Shown: positions 48,596-59,729, counted from the first letter of the stretch. The stretch: 64,000 nt of DNA from Melastoma dodecandrum (GCA_029817715.1 JARUPY010000132.1:186001-250000); one strand, 5' to 3'. Notes: generated by a model not told the origin, from the sequence alone. Made by a program: numbers and translations.

Positions 48596-48999
48596 GGCAG
48601 GTCCCCCTCGCCCCGCGGCGCCTCGTCGGCCGGCCGGTGGCCGACGAGCCGCGACCCGGCGACGAAGACCAGCACCGTCACGACGAGCGTCAGGGCGGTC
48701 GAGCCGATGAGCGCCAGGGCCAGCGGCAGGGCCTGCGCTTTCAGGAGCCCGCCGTATTGGATCACGCCCACGCCCGCCGGCACGAAGAGCAGGCCGAGAT
48801 TGGCCAGGAGCCCGTCGCCGACGCGGGCGACGGGGCTGTCCCGCACCTCGGCATCGGAGCGCCCGCGGCCCCAGGCGGCGAGCCCGCCGACCAGCAGCAC
48901 CAGGCCCAGGACCGGCCCGGGGAGCGGCAGGCCGAAGCCCCGGGACGCGATCTCTCCCAGGAGCTGGCAGACCAGCAGGACGGCGAAACCCAGGATCAT
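48592..48999 (-). CDS. lrgA: LrgA/CidA-family membrane protein
   Basis: 135 aa from ATG 48999, four transmembrane helices. MILGFAVLLVCQLLGEIASRG, the LPLPGPVLGLVLLV loop and LGLLFVPAGVGVI are the holin-like CidA/LrgA signature. An upstream GTG (49029) overlapping the previous stop would add ten residues (RRSCRSSAV) and is possible; the ATG has GGAG ten bases before it. It overlaps lrgB by four bases. Confidence 0.9.
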   Translation of the reverse strand: MILGFAVLLVCQLLGEIASRGFGLPLPGPVLGLVLLVGGLAAWGRGRSDAEVRDSPVARVGDGLLANLGLLFVPAGVGVIQYGGLLKAQALPLALALIGSTALTLVVTVLVFVAGSRLVGHRPADEAPRGEGDLP

Positions 49000-49025
49000 G
49001 ACGGCGGAACTCCGGCAGGACCGTC

Positions 49026-50976
49026 TCACCGCATGCAGGAGCGGGCCGGCGGCGCAAGCCGCGCGCGGTCGCTCGCGACGGGTTTCAGCGGAAGCGGGAA
49101 CAGGTCCGTGAGGTCACCGATCGCCGGCGGGTTCAGGGGCACGTAGGGGTTCCGGCCCGTGACGGGTTGGGGCAGGTTGTCCCGGCTCCGGGGCGAGAGC
49201 GTGGTCAGGCCCCAATTCGTCTCGATGAACTTCACCAGCGAGGCGTGATCGGAATAGACGTGGCTCACATGGCCGCCGCGGCTGAAGGGCGACACCACGA
49301 TCAGGGGGATGCGCACGCCGTCGCCGAAAAAGTCGATCGGCTGGACGTAGCCGGAATCCCAGTAGCCGCCGCCCTCATCGAAGGTGATCATGATGGCGGT
49401 GTCCCGCCAGAGGGTCGGCTGGGCCTGGATCTCCTGCACGTATTCATGGGCGAAGTTCTCGAAAGAGCTCAGCTTCGAACTGTCGGGATGACCCGCCTCG
49501 GCGCATCCTCGGACCGGACGAAGGCGACCGCCGGCAGATGGCCGCTACGGATGGTCGTTCAAGAGATCCTTCGCATCCTTGAGGTGGGCGGCGCGGCTCT
49601 GGGCTGTTGACATCACAGCCGTCGAGAACTGAAAGGGGTTGCAGTTGTCGCAGTAGGCCTTCGCGATCGTGGCGTTGGGATCGGCCGCGTACTGGTCGTA
49701 CCCCCCGGCGTACCACGCCCACGACACGCCTTTGGCGCTCATACGCTCGCCGATCGTCGGTACGCTGGACGGTGGCAGGGCGGCAGCGGACGTGTTGACC
49801 GTGCCGTCAGGGAAGTAGCCTGGAGCACGAGTAGCGACATGGTAGTAGGTGCCCGGCGCGCAATGCGGGTCGGGCCGATAGGGCAGAGAGGCCAGATAGG
49901 CGCGGATCGTGGCGACGCCGGGCTGCGTGAGGTCCGCGCAGGCGACGAAGTTGCCGGCGTCGTTCACCGGTGTGTTGTTGGCGCCCGGCTTCGGGTCGGG
50001 GTTCATGACGAGACTCGCCGCAGGCGTCGCCGGATCGCCCTTGCCATCGCTGTAGAAAAGTTCGTCGGCCGTGCCGAAATACATCCAGTTCGGCGAGGAG
50101 GGACCGCGCATCGGCTGGTGATAGTTGTCGCTGATCGTGTATTCACGCGCGAGCGACGCGAAATAGGGAGCGTCGCCGCGAGCCATGTTGTAGAAGCCGA
50201 GTGCGACGCCGCCGCTGCCGATGCCGTTCGACGACCGGGTGGCCTCGACCCATGGAAGCAGGTCGTTCAGGCAACCGCTCGGGTTGGTGACCGTCGCGTG
50301 GGACAGGTCGCAATCCGCCTCCTGCCATTCGGGGAAGAACGCGTGATTGGGGTCGGCGGTGTAGAAGTCGTATGGCGTCTTGCCCGTCATCTGGAAGGGC
50401 CCGTTCGGCAGGGCCGTCACTTTGGCGATCCGCGTGTCGGGACGTATTTGGGCAGGGCGTTTGCGCCGATCGTCAGGTCGACCGGATCGAACAGGGGCGC
50501 GAAGGATCCGTGATAGAATTGACGTTCGTGGGCGAGGGCTCCGGACGGCGTGGCGAAGGGCGGACCTGCCGTGTCGCTGGACCCGATGCTTCAGGTTTCC
50601 GGTCGTCTGAGGCGGCAGGAGCGGGAAGAGCTGGCGCCTGCCCGGCGCGAGCTGGAACGTGCCGGTGTCGACCGCGCTGGCCTGGGCACCCACCGCGAAA
50701 TTCGGCCCGGGCGTGCCCCCGACGGTGACGATCCCCTTCGACAGGAGATTGGGCGACATGGTCGCCGGACGGTGCCCGATAGGTCGCGAAGAGATGGTCG
50801 AAGCTCTGGTTCTCGCCGATGATGACGATGCGGTGTTTGATGGGCGTGGCCGTCGGCAGGGTCGCGGGATCGTCGGCCCTGGCCGGCGAGTCCGTGGCGG
50901 CCAGAATGGCGCATTGCGAGTGCCGCCACGGCGGCGGAGGGCAAGCGCGTCCGATGGTGAGCATCATCGTGACCAT
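49026..50976 (-). pseudogene. PF04185 phosphoesterase family protein (frameshifted)
   Basis: Phospholipase C/acid phosphatase-type alkaline-phosphatase-fold enzyme, about 620 aa when intact. Near the start (50976 or 50967) a weak signal-like stretch is followed by HRIVIIGENQSFDHLFATY, the catalytic metal-binding motif. Later segments are GPSSPNWMYFGTADELFY, WAWYAGGYDQY, then in another frame TAIMITFDEGGGYWDSGYV and RIPLIVVSPFSRGGHVSH. Breaks occur near 50750, 50440-50600 and 49440-49540. The C-terminus overlaps the upstream GTG of lrgA. The substrate (phospholipid or phosphate ester) is not certain. Confidence 0.8.
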
Positions 50977-51016
50977 CCTTTGCGGAGAGGGGCTGGAGAC
51001 CGAACCGCCCCGATAC

Positions 51017-51043
51017 GCATGAGATACTATGCATGACGCATGA
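51017..51043. promoter_or_regulatory. Triple GCATGA repeat between divergent genes
   Basis: GCATGA occurs at 51017-51022, 51031-51036 and 51038-51043 in the roughly 100-base region between the phosphoesterase gene (minus) and the ROK regulator (plus). AT-rich ATACTAT lies between the first two. It may be an operator or promoter; no further support. Confidence 0.25.
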
Positions 51044-51079
51044 AATTCAGGTGACGCCGGAGCGCGTGAGAGCGGCAGG

Positions 51080-52240
51080 ATGAGGAGCCGGACCTTCGCG
51101 GCGCGGTCCCGGTCGCTCCATCCGCTCGCGCGCCTGCAAGGCACGCGCCCCGTCAGCCTGGGTGGCCGCAGATGCTGGATCTCCTGTTCGCGGGGAAGGC
51201 TGAGTCAGGCCCAGATCACGCGCGCCATGTCCCTCACCCAGCCTACCGTCGCTCGGCTGCTGCAAGGCTTCGAGCGCGACGGGATGATCGTATCGTCCCC
51301 GCGGGTTCCGGATGGGCCCGGCAATCCGAGCGTAGTCATCCGCCTCGCCCCGGGCTTTGCCTATAGTTTCGGGGCCGCGATCCTGGGCGATCTCGTGTCC
51401 TTGACGCTCATGGATTTCTCGGGTGCCGTGGTGGGACACCGCAGCGCCGCCCTGTCGACCATGAGCCGTACGGCGGTCCTCGACCGGCTGGAGGCGTTCC
51501 GGTCCGAACTCCTCGCCCGCCATCCCGCCGCGGCGGAGCGCCTGGTCGGCCTCGGCCTCGGCATTTCGGGGTTTTTCGTCGGCGAGGGCGGCAAGGTCAA
51601 TCCGCCGCCGTCACTCGACGAGTGGAGCCTCGTCGAGATCGCGCCGATCCTGGAGGAGGCCCTGGGCTGCGCCGTCCTGGTCCAGAACTCCGGCTCGGCC
51701 TCCGCCATCGCGGAAAGCCTGTTCGGCGTCGGCCGGACCTGCCCCGATTTCGCTTATCTCCATCTCAGCAACGTCTTCGGCGGCGGCATCATCGCGGTGG
51801 GCGCCTGTTCGAGGGCGCCCATGGCAATGCCGGCGAGTTCGGCGGCCTCTGGACCGTGACGGAGCGGGGCTACCCGAGCCTCGACCGCCTGCTCGCGCTC
51901 GTGCGCGAGGCCGGAGGCGACCACGCCGGCGTCGAGCCCATGCTCGGCGTGATCGGGCTGGAGACGCCGGCGTCGCCGCCTGGCTCGACGAAGCGGAGCG
52001 CGCCTTCACCATGGTCTGCGCGATCCAGCCTATGCGGTGGATCCGGCCGCCATCGTGTTCGGCGGGCGCCTGCCGCGGAGCATCGCGGCGCGCCTCGTCG
52101 CGCGGATCCGCGTCCCGGCGGCGACCGAGCGGCGCGGGCGCCCGCCGCCCCCTCCGGAACTCCGCCTGACGGAACTGGACGGCGAGCCCTGCGCCCTCGG
52201 GGCCGCCGTCATGCCCCTGCAGGCCGCCTTCCTGGCCTGA
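51080..52240 (+). pseudogene. ROK-family transcriptional regulator (frameshifted)
   Basis: NagC/XylR-type sugar-responsive repressor. The helix-turn-helix is clear (QITRAMSLTQPTVARLLQGFERDGM, about 51210-51285). The ROK domain follows: FSFGAAILGD-like start, LVGLGLGISGFFVGEGGKV, LVQNSGSASAIAESLFGVGR and LSNVFGGGIIAVGA. At about 51810 the frame breaks; GNAGEFGGLWTVTERGYPSLDRL continues in another frame, and a third carries the C-terminal AIVFGGRLPRSIAARLV up to 52240. The N-terminal 25 residues are also unconvincing. It precedes a sugar-acid transporter gene by 137 bases and probably controls it. Confidence 0.78.
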
Positions 52241-52377
52241 CGCCCGGCCCATCCCGCGCCGCGAAGCCTTCCCCTGCCGCCGAATCGATGCAGAAAATGA
52301 GCCCGGCCTGCATCAACCGAAAACGGTGATGCCGGCCCGGCACGCCCCCGGGCGGCCGTCCCGAGGGAGGATCGATC

Positions 52378-53691
52378 ATGCAGGCCCAAGCCTCGCCGCG
52401 CGTCAGGCGCATCCAGGCCGTCTCGCTCGCCCTGCTGGTCACGGCGGGCGTCGTCAACTACGTCGACCGGGCCACGCTCGCGGTCGCCAACCCTCTCATC
52501 CGCCAGGACCTCGGCCTCTCCATTCCCGACATGGGGCTGCTGCTCTCGGCGTTCCTGTGGGCCTATGCCTTCTCGCAGCTCCCCGCCGGCGCGCTCGCCG
52601 ACCGGCTCGGACCGCGCCTGATGCTCACGCTCGGCCTCGGCTGCTGGTCGCTGGGGCAGATGCTGGGCGGCGCCGTGACGTCGTTCTGGCAGTTCGTCGG
52701 GGCCCGCATCGTGCTCGGGCTCGGCGAGGCGCCCCATTTTCCCACCTGTGCCCGGGTGTCGCGCGACTGGTTCAACCTCCGCCAGCGCGGGACCGCGACG
52801 GGGATCTGGAATTGCGCCTCCTCGCTCGGCACCTTCGTGTCGCTGCCGCTGCTCACCTTTCTGATGGTGAATCTCGGCTGGCGCGCCATGTTCGTCGCCA
52901 TGGGGGCCGCCGGCCTCCTCCTCGCCGCGCTGGTCTTCGCCGTGTTCCGCAACCCGCGGGAGGTGGACCTCACGGCGGAGGAGCGCGCCTTCCTGACCGA
53001 GGGCGACGCGCCGGGCGCCCCGGCCCGCGTCACCTTCGCGGACTGGCGGCGGCTCTTCGGCTACCGCACCACCTGGGGCATGATCATGGGCTATTTCGGC
53101 TGCATCTACATGACCTGGCTCTACACGGCCTGGCTGCCCGGCTATCTCGAGATCGAGCGGCACTTCACCCTGCAGAAGACCGGCATCGTCGGCTCCATCC
53201 CCTTCGCGTTCGGGGTCGTGGGCGGCGTGCTGGGCGGTCGCGTCGTCGACATGTTGATCCGCCGCGGGGTCGACCCCATCCGCTCGCGCAAGATCCCCAT
53301 GGCGGCGTCGCTCGTGGCGACCGCGGTCTGCACGGTGGTGGCGGCGATCACGCCGAGCGACGCCCTGGCGATCGCCTGCATCTCGGCCTCGCTGTTCCTG
53401 GTGTACGTCTGCTCCTCCTCCGCCTGGGCCATGGCTTCCGTGGCGGCGCCGGCCAATTGCACGGCCTCGCTCGGCGCCATGCAGAACTTCGGCGGCTACA
53501 TCGGTGGCGCGCTGGCGCCGACGGTCACGGGCGTCCTCGTCGGCGCCACGGGCCACTTCTCCGTGGCCTTCGTCACGGGGGCGGTCATCGCGCTGGTGGC
53601 GGCCCTCGGCTACTGGTTCCTCATCCAGGACCCGATCCCGGCCGCGACGCTCGGCGCACGCGGCGTGGCCGGGCTGAGGGCGGCGGAGTGA
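52378..53691 (+). CDS. MFS transporter, anion:cation symporter (sugar-acid) family
   Basis: 437 aa, twelve transmembrane helices, intact. The ACS-family signature is present: VVNYVDRATLAVANPLIRQDLGLS in helix 1, FSQLPAGALADRLGPRLML between helices 2 and 3, and GLGEAPHFPTCARVSRDWF in helix 4. Relatives carry galactonate, glucarate, tartrate or phthalate with protons. The ROK regulator upstream suggests a sugar-derived acid as substrate; the exact one cannot be read from sequence. Its 3' end overlaps the tail of the convergent DUF6429 gene. Confidence 0.92.
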   Translation: MQAQASPRVRRIQAVSLALLVTAGVVNYVDRATLAVANPLIRQDLGLSIPDMGLLLSAFLWAYAFSQLPAGALADRLGPRLMLTLGLGCWSLGQMLGGAVTSFWQFVGARIVLGLGEAPHFPTCARVSRDWFNLRQRGTATGIWNCASSLGTFVSLPLLTFLMVNLGWRAMFVAMGAAGLLLAALVFAVFRNPREVDLTAEERAFLTEGDAPGAPARVTFADWRRLFGYRTTWGMIMGYFGCIYMTWLYTAWLPGYLEIERHFTLQKTGIVGSIPFAFGVVGGVLGGRVVDMLIRRGVDPIRSRKIPMAASLVATAVCTVVAAITPSDALAIACISASLFLVYVCSSSAWAMASVAAPANCTASLGAMQNFGGYIGGALAPTVTGVLVGATGHFSVAFVTGAVIALVAALGYWFLIQDPIPAATLGARGVAGLRAAE

Positions 53692-53972
53692 GCCTGCGGC
53701 GACAGCGCTCCGCCCAGATCACCTGTGTTTCGGGCGCGGTTCCGGCCGGCGGACTTGGAGAAGAGCGCCGCGAACAGGGCTTCCGAGCGGCCTCGCCCTC
53801 CGGTCAGCCAGACCGACTTGGCCCTGCTGACCGGGTTGTCGATATAGCCCTTGGCGTGGAGGCGGTCCATCGCGTCCCAGTCGAACCCCTTCCAGGCCCG
53901 GCCGTCGCGGCCCAGCGTCAGGTAGAGGAGCGCCAGGACCGCGTCGTCGATCTTGTCGAGGTCGATGTCCAT
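53610..53972 (-). CDS. DUF6429 family protein, with unusual C-terminal tail
   Basis: 120 aa as read. Residues 1-75 match the small DUF6429 family: MDIDLDKIDDAVLALLYLTLGRDG, AWKGFDWDAMDRLHAKGYIDNPVSRAKSVWLT and EALFAALF. Its function is unknown; it is probably a cytoplasmic winged-helix-like protein. Family members usually end near residue 80-90. Here 40 further Ala/Pro/Ser-rich residues run into the 3' end of the MFS gene (82-base overlap), so a lost stop or an indel after ALFS is likely. Confidence 0.75.
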   Translation of the reverse strand: MDIDLDKIDDAVLALLYLTLGRDGRAWKGFDWDAMDRLHAKGYIDNPVSRAKSVWLTGGRGRSEALFAALFSKSAGRNRARNTGDLGGALSPQAHSAALSPATPRAPSVAAGIGSWMRNQ

Positions 53973-54001
53973 CGCTCTTTCCCCTCGGCGTCGTGGCCAG
54001 T

Positions 54002-54876
54002 CTATCGCCGGCCCCGCCCCTTGCGCCAGTTGCTCACGCCCGGGTCCGGCTTCTCCGGCCGCACGAAGTCCCCGCCGGCCGGCGCTTCCTCGCGTCCCGG
54101 CCCCATCTCGTCGAGGCCGGGCTTGCGGGCGCGGCCACCCCGCGCGGGCCCCGCCTCGCCGCCGCCGAAATTGTGGGGGCCCATGTCGGCGTTGCGCGGG
54201 CGGCGGGGGCCGCCCTGGCTCGGGCTGCGCGGCGCCGTGGTGCCCGGCCGCCCCGCCGTCGAACGCCCCCCGGAGGGCAGGTTGGCGGCGCTGCCATAGG
54301 ACCGCTCGCCCGCGTAGCGCCCCGCCTCGCGCTCGACCTCGGCCTGGCGCGCCATCGGGTCGGCGCCGAGCATGAGCTCGGTCGCCTCAAGGCGCTTGAT
54401 CTCGTCGCGCAGCCGCGCCGCGGTCTCGAATTCGAGATCGGCCGCCGCCGCCCGCATGCGCTTCTCGATGTCGGCGATCGCGGCCTTGAGGTTGTGGCCC
54501 ATCAGGGCCTCGGGCGCCGCCATGCCGGTGTCGACCGTCACGTGGTCGGCCTCGTAGACGCTCTGCAGGATGTCCGAGATGCCGCGCTTGATGGTGGCGG
54601 GCGTGATGCCGTGGGCCGCGTTATAGGCCTCCTGCTTCTCGCGGCGGCGCGCCGTCTCGGCCATGGCGCGGTCCATCGAGCCCGTCACCTGGTCGGCGTA
54701 GAGCACCACCTTGCCGTCGACGTTGCGGGCCGCGCGGCCGATCGTCTGGATGAGCGAGGTCTCGGACCGCAGGAAGCCTTCCTTGTCGGCGTCGAGGATG
54801 GCCACGAGGGCGCATTCGGGGATGTCGAGCCCCTCGCGCAGCAGGTTGATGCCCACCAGCACGTCGAAGGTGCCCA

Positions 54877-54909
<33 letters not shown>

Positions 54910-55913
54910 TCGTGTCGATGTCCGAGTGCATGTAGCGCACCTTCACGTTGTTGTCGTGGAGGTACTCGGTCAGGTCCTCGGCCATGCGCTTGGTCAGCAC
55001 GGTGACGAGCGAGCGGTAGCCGCGCGCGGTCGTGTCGCGGATCTCGCCCAAGACGTCGTCGACCTGGCTGCGGGCGGGGCGCACCTCGACGGGCGGGTCG
55101 ATGAGGCCGGTCGGGCGGATCACCTGCTCCACGAAGACGCCCTGCGCGCGCTCGATCTCCCACGGGCCCGGCGTCGCCGAGACGAAGATCGTCTGCGGCC
55201 GCATCGCGTCCCATTCGTTGAAGCGCAGCGGGCGGTTGTCGAGGCAGGACGGCAGGCGGAAGCCGTATTCCGCCAGGGTCGCCTTGCGGCGGAAGTCGCC
55301 CTTGTACATGGCGCCGATCTGCGGGACCGTGACGTGGCTCTCGTCCGTGAACACGAGGGCGTTGTCGGGCAGGTATTCGAACAGCGTCGGCGACGGGTCG
55401 CCGGCGCGGCTGCCCGAGAGGTAGCGCGAATAGTTCTCGATGCCCTGGCACACGCCCGTGGCCTCCAGCATCTCGAGGTCGAAGAGCGTCCGCTGCTCCA
55501 GCCGCTGCGCCTCGAGGAGACGCCCCTGGGCGAAGAGCTGCTCCAGCCGCTCCTTGAGCTCGGCCTTGATGGCTTTGATGCTCTGGATCAGCGTCGGCCG
55601 CGGCGTGACGTAGTGGGAATTGGCGTAGACCTTGGCGAACTTCAGGTCGTTGGTCTTCTTGCCGGTGAGCGGGTCGAACTCCTGGATCGATTCGATCTCG
55701 TCGCCGAAGAACGAGAACCGCCAGCCGCGGTCCTCGTAATGGGCCGGGAAGAGCTCGACCGTGTCGCCGCGGACACGGAAGTTGCCGCGGCTGAAATCCG
55801 GGGTGCGCTTGTACTGCAGCGCCACGAGGTCGGCGATCAGCTGGCGCTGGTCGATGCGGTCGCCGACGCTCACCGTGAACGTCATGGCCGTGTAGGTCTC
55901 GACCGAGCCGATG

Positions 55914-55948
<35 letters not shown>

Positions 55949-56843
55949 GTCGTCGCGCTCCAGCAGGGACCGGGTGGCGGCATGCCGCATCCGGTCGATC
56001 TGCTCGTTGATCGTCGATTCCTTCTCGATATAGGTATCGGACCGCGGCACATAGGCCTCGGGCTGATAATAATCGTAGTAGGATACGAAGTATTCGACGG
56101 CGTTTTCGGGGAAGAAGCTCTTGAACTCCCCGTAGAGCTGGGCCGCCAGCGTCTTGTTGGGGGCCAGGATCAGGGCCGGCCGGTTGGTGGCGGCGATGAC
56201 CTGGGCCATGGTGAAGGTCTTGCCGGAGCCGGTGACGCCGAGCAGCACCTGGTCGCGTTCGTGGCGGGCGACGCCGTCCACCAGTTCCGCGATGGCGGTC
56301 GGCTGGTCGCCCTTGGGCTCGTAGTCGGACGACAACTTGAAGGTGATGCCGCCTTCGGATTTCTCCGGCCGGGCGGGGCGGTGCGGCACCCAGGGCCGGG
56401 CATTGAGGCGCGGGTCGCCGGCCTTGAGCAGCCGCTCGAGCACCTCGGCGCTGGCGGCCGCGCCCGTCACGCCGCGGGCGCGTTGGATCGTGCCGCCGCC
56501 GTCCCCGGGCGCGCCCGCGTCGAAGCGGGCCTGCGGGGCCTCGCCGAAGCCCGCGGGCCGCATCGGCTCGCGGTCCGGCACGGCGGCCGGCGCCCGGCCC
56601 TCGTTGAGGGCGGGGTTCAGCAGGGCGGCCAGATGTTCGTCGAGCGGCTTGAGGTCGGGCCGGCCCGCCTTGGGCGCGGCGCCGCGACCGGACCTTTTGG
56701 CCTTGCCGGGCGCGTCGGCCTCGCCGACCGCCTCTTCGCCGTGAGCGTCGCGGCGCCTCTCCCGCCGTCCGGGCGGGTCGGCCCGGCTTGCGGGCCGGGG
56801 GAGCTTCGGTCGTGTCGGCGTCGGAGGTGGGGGCTCTCGGCAT
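54002..56843 (-). CDS. uvrB: Excinuclease ABC subunit B (N-terminal frameshift likely)
   Basis: DNA-damage recognition helicase of nucleotide excision repair. The long frame ending at 54002 holds the whole enzyme: [20 protein letters not shown], Walker A GVTGSGKT, the DNA-gripping hairpin [30 protein letters not shown] and the C-terminal UVR motif ([26 protein letters not shown]). It has an Ala/Pro/Gly-rich N-terminal extension of about 150 residues and a disordered C-terminal tail of about 110, both seen in relatives. The natural start [19 protein letters not shown] at 56843 lies in the next frame; one indel near 56750-56770 would join them. In the given frame no start exists before the helicase core except inside the upstream gene. 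Confidence 0.92.
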
Positions 56844-56883
56844 GGCTCCCATATGGGGGCAGGGCGCCGGGCTGGAAAGGCTC

Positions 56884-57766
56884 TCAGGGCACGGGGGCGA
56901 CCGCATCGGCCATCGCGCGTCCCCGGACCCGCTCGCGCGCGAAGACCACGAGGCCGCTGGCCACGATGATGAGCGATCCCGACCACCACGCTCGCGCCCG
57001 GCACGTCGCCCCAGATGGCGAAGCCGAGCAGGGCCGCCCAGACGATCGAGGCGTATTGGAAGGGCGCCAGCAGAGACGCGGGCGCCATCGCGAGCGCCCG
57101 CGTGATGCACACGAAGCAGCCCATCGAGACCGCGCCGACCAGCGCCATCAGCAGGAGGTCGGAGACCGGGGGCGTCGCCCAACCGGCGGGGGCCAGCGCG
57201 GCGCCGAAGAGGCCCGGGGCGGCATATTGCCAGGAGGTCAGCGTCAGCCAGTCCGTCCGGCGCAGCCCGCGCGTTGTCGTGATGGCGCCGGCGAACATGG
57301 TGGCGCCGAACAGCGCCACCAGGGCGGCGGGCGAGAAGGCCGCCCCCGTCGGCCGCAGCGCCACCACCACGCCGCCGAACCCCGCCAGCACCGCGCCCCA
57401 GCGGAAGGCCCCGACGCGCTCGCCCAGCAGCAGGGCCGAGAGCGTGGTGATGATGAGGGGCGCCGCGAGGTAGAAGCACATCACGTCGGCCAGCGGCAGA
57501 AAGCGCGTCGCGAAGTAGAAGCTGAAGCTGGCGCCCGCCATGCAGGCGAGGCGCAGCGCGTGCAGCCGCCACTGGTCGCGGATGTCGAGGTCGGGGCGCC
57601 GCAGGACCACGAGCGGCACCAGCACGGCGGCCGCGCCGAGCGAGCGCAGCGCCAGGATCTCGCCGACCCCGTAGGAGCCCACCAGCCATTTGCCGAGGGC
57701 GTCGTTGAGGGCGAACAGCAGCACGCCGAGCGAATAGAGGGCGATGCCCTTGCCGGACCCGCTCAA
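56884..57766 (-). pseudogene. EamA/DMT-family exporter (frameshift near the 3' end)
   Basis: About 294 aa, ten transmembrane helices in two EamA repeats. It starts with TTG at 57766 (overlapping the clc stop, TTGA): [39 protein letters not shown], typical of S-adenosylmethionine/amino-acid-exporter-like DMT proteins. Nine helices are in frame. Near 56975 one extra base (expected [19 protein letters not shown]) moves the last helix to another frame ending at TGA 56884-56886. Read literally, the frame runs on into uvrB. The substrate is unknown. Confidence 0.78.
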
Positions 57767-59103
57767 TGGTCCCGCGCCCCGGCCGCGCCTCCGGTCGGCG
57801 GCACCGGCATGTAGCCGCGCGACAGGGTGTGGTAGACGCCGTGCGGATAGACCGTCTTCGACACCGCATTGGCCAGGATGGCGCAGATCATGATGGGGAT
57901 CACGAGGCCGTGGTTCTCCGTCATCTCGTCGACGATCACGAAGGAGGTGATGGGCGCCTGCACGACGCCCGACAGGTAGCTGACCATGCCGAGGATCGTC
58001 AGCACGCCGATCGGCGTCATGGGCAGAAGGCCGTGGAGATCGGCGGCGAGGCCGGCCCCGACCGCGAGGGAGGGCGCGAAGATGCCGCCCGGGATGCCGC
58101 TGATCGAGGACAGGACGGTGGCGAGGAACTTGAGCGGCCCGAAGCTCCAGGGCAGGGACGAGGCCCCGTGCAGGATGTCCTTCGCCTGCTCGTAGCCGGT
58201 GCCGAAGATGCTGTTCGCGCTGCCGGCCCCGCAGGCCGCGACGCCGAGGCCGCAGAGGGCCGCGAAGGCGACCGGCCGGGCCTTGATGGCGCGCCCCGCC
58301 GCGCCCGCGAAGCCGCGCCCGGCCGCGATCAGGATGCGGCTGAAGAGGCCGCCGGCGAAGCCGCCCGCCACGCCCATGACGGGGACGGCGAGCCATTCGA
58401 CGCCGAAGGGCATGACGTCCGAGGTGCGGCCGAAATAGGTGTAGTCGCCCACCAGCGCCAGCGAGGTGAGGCCGGCCGCGATGACGGTGGCGAGGATGAG
58501 GCCGCTCGTGCGCGCCTCGAAGGACCGGCTCAGTTCCTCGATGCCGAAGATGATGCCGGCGAGCGGGGCGTTGAAGGCCGCCGCGATGCCGGCGGACGAG
58601 CCCGCGATGAGGAGCCCCGGCTGGCGGTGGGGCGCGAGGCGGCCGAGCGCGTACATCACCGAGGCCCCCACCTGCACGGTGGGTCCCTCGCGCCCCGACG
58701 AGGCCCCGCAGGCGAGGCCGAGGATCAGCAGCAGGATCTTGCCGGCCGCCACCTTGAGGCTGACCAGCGGCTGGCGGCGCGCGGGCTCGTCGATCTGGTG
58801 GGCGGCGATCACCTGGGGGATGCCGCTGCCGCCGGAATTGGCGAAATAGCGCCCCGCCAGGAAGGCCGCCAGCGCGAAGCCGAGCGGCGTCACCAGGAAG
58901 GGCGCGGCCGGCGAGCGCGCCACCACGGCGCCGAACAGCTCCTGGGCCGCGTCGGCCAGCTTCGCCATGAGGACCGCGAGGCCGCCGACCGCGATCCCGC
59001 CGAACAGGAACAGGGCGCGGCGCCTGAAGCGTGGCAGCCAGATGCGCAGGGCGCGGAGGCGGAGACTGCGCCGGAGCGTGCGGTGGCGGGAGACGGGGGA
59101 CAT
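57763..59103 (-). CDS. ClC-family chloride channel/transporter
   Basis: 446 aa with about ten membrane-spanning segments. Selectivity-filter motifs are GSGIP (92-96), GREGPTVQ with the gating glutamate Glu139, and [13 protein letters not shown]. The inner proton glutamate position is Glu190 ([13 protein letters not shown]), which suggests a Cl-/H+ exchanger rather than a simple channel. There are no C-terminal CBS domains. It is the first gene of a clc-eamA-uvrB run on the minus strand; its stop overlaps the eamA TTG. Confidence 0.92.
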   Translation of the reverse strand: MSPVSRHRTLRRSLRLRALRIWLPRFRRRALFLFGGIAVGGLAVLMAKLADAAQELFGAVVARSPAAPFLVTPLGFALAAFLAGRYFANSGGSGIPQVIAAHQIDEPARRQPLVSLKVAAGKILLLILGLACGASSGREGPTVQVGASVMYALGRLAPHRQPGLLIAGSSAGIAAAFNAPLAGIIFGIEELSRSFEARTSGLILATVIAAGLTSLALVGDYTYFGRTSDVMPFGVEWLAVPVMGVAGGFAGGLFSRILIAAGRGFAGAAGRAIKARPVAFAALCGLGVAACGAGSANSIFGTGYEQAKDILHGASSLPWSFGPLKFLATVLSSISGIPGGIFAPSLAVGAGLAADLHGLLPMTPIGVLTILGMVSYLSGVVQAPITSFVIVDEMTENHGLVIPIMICAILANAVSKTVYPHGVYHTLSRGYMPVPPTGGAAGARDH

Positions 59104-59184
59104 GGGGCCCCTTACCCCAGTCGTGGCCGGCCGCCAAAGGAAGTTTCCGTCGCGGATCGGGGAAGAGGCGTCGGCCCGGACCGC

Positions 59185-59695
59185 TCAGGCGGTCTCGGGA
59201 CCGGTCCGGCGGCCGCGGCGCAGGCGCTCGATGCCCGAGGGCTCGTAGCGGGCATAGCGGCGCACATCCACCTTGTTGAAGACCAGCGTGGCCTGGTCGG
59301 GACGCAGCCGGTCCAGGGCTTCGGACGACGTCGGCGCCGTCGGTGGCATCCCATTTCCACCACGACGAGCGACAAAGGTCGGCGGCCGAGGCCAGCGTGG
59401 TTGGCGTAGCCGGCCTCGAAGACCGAGGGGCCGTCCGATGACCACGACGTCGAACCTGCCGCGGCCATGGCGGATCACCGCCGCCAGTCTGCCGGCATTG
59501 AGCGTGCCGTCGAGCGACTCGGGCCGGATCGTCTCCACGCGGCCGAACGCGTCGAGACCCATGTGGGGCGAAATCGTCGTCGAAGCCGCCAATAGGCCCA
59601 GGGCCAGCCGCGCGCCGTGGCGGAGGCCGCCACGAAACCGTCGTAGGTCGGACGCGCGAGGCTGAGACGCGGGTTGCGACTTCGTAGACGCCGAA
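59185..59695 (-). pseudogene. Fragment of an exopolysaccharide-type P-loop (BY-kinase-like) protein
   Basis: Pieces in two to three frames resemble the C-terminal cytoplasmic domain of chain-length-determinant/tyrosine-kinase proteins. They are [13 protein letters not shown] (degenerate Walker A region), [40 protein letters not shown] (Walker B), [21 protein letters not shown] and [22 protein letters not shown]. It ends at 59185. No upstream membrane or Wzz part is found; the intergenic repeat copy begins 35 bases upstream. It looks like a truncated and frameshifted remnant, not a working gene. Confidence 0.55.
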
Positions 59696-59729
59696 CTCTC
59701 CCAGATACAGGGGCCGGTGCCGGGCCGCG

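Noticed and set aside
54002..59137. A single 1711-codon minus-strand open frame covering ClC, EamA and UvrB, which could be read as a giant fusion protein.
   Set aside because: The ClC protein is in a different frame from the one reading through. The EamA part joins UvrB only because an extra base near 56975 removes its stop. UvrB has its own natural start at 56843.
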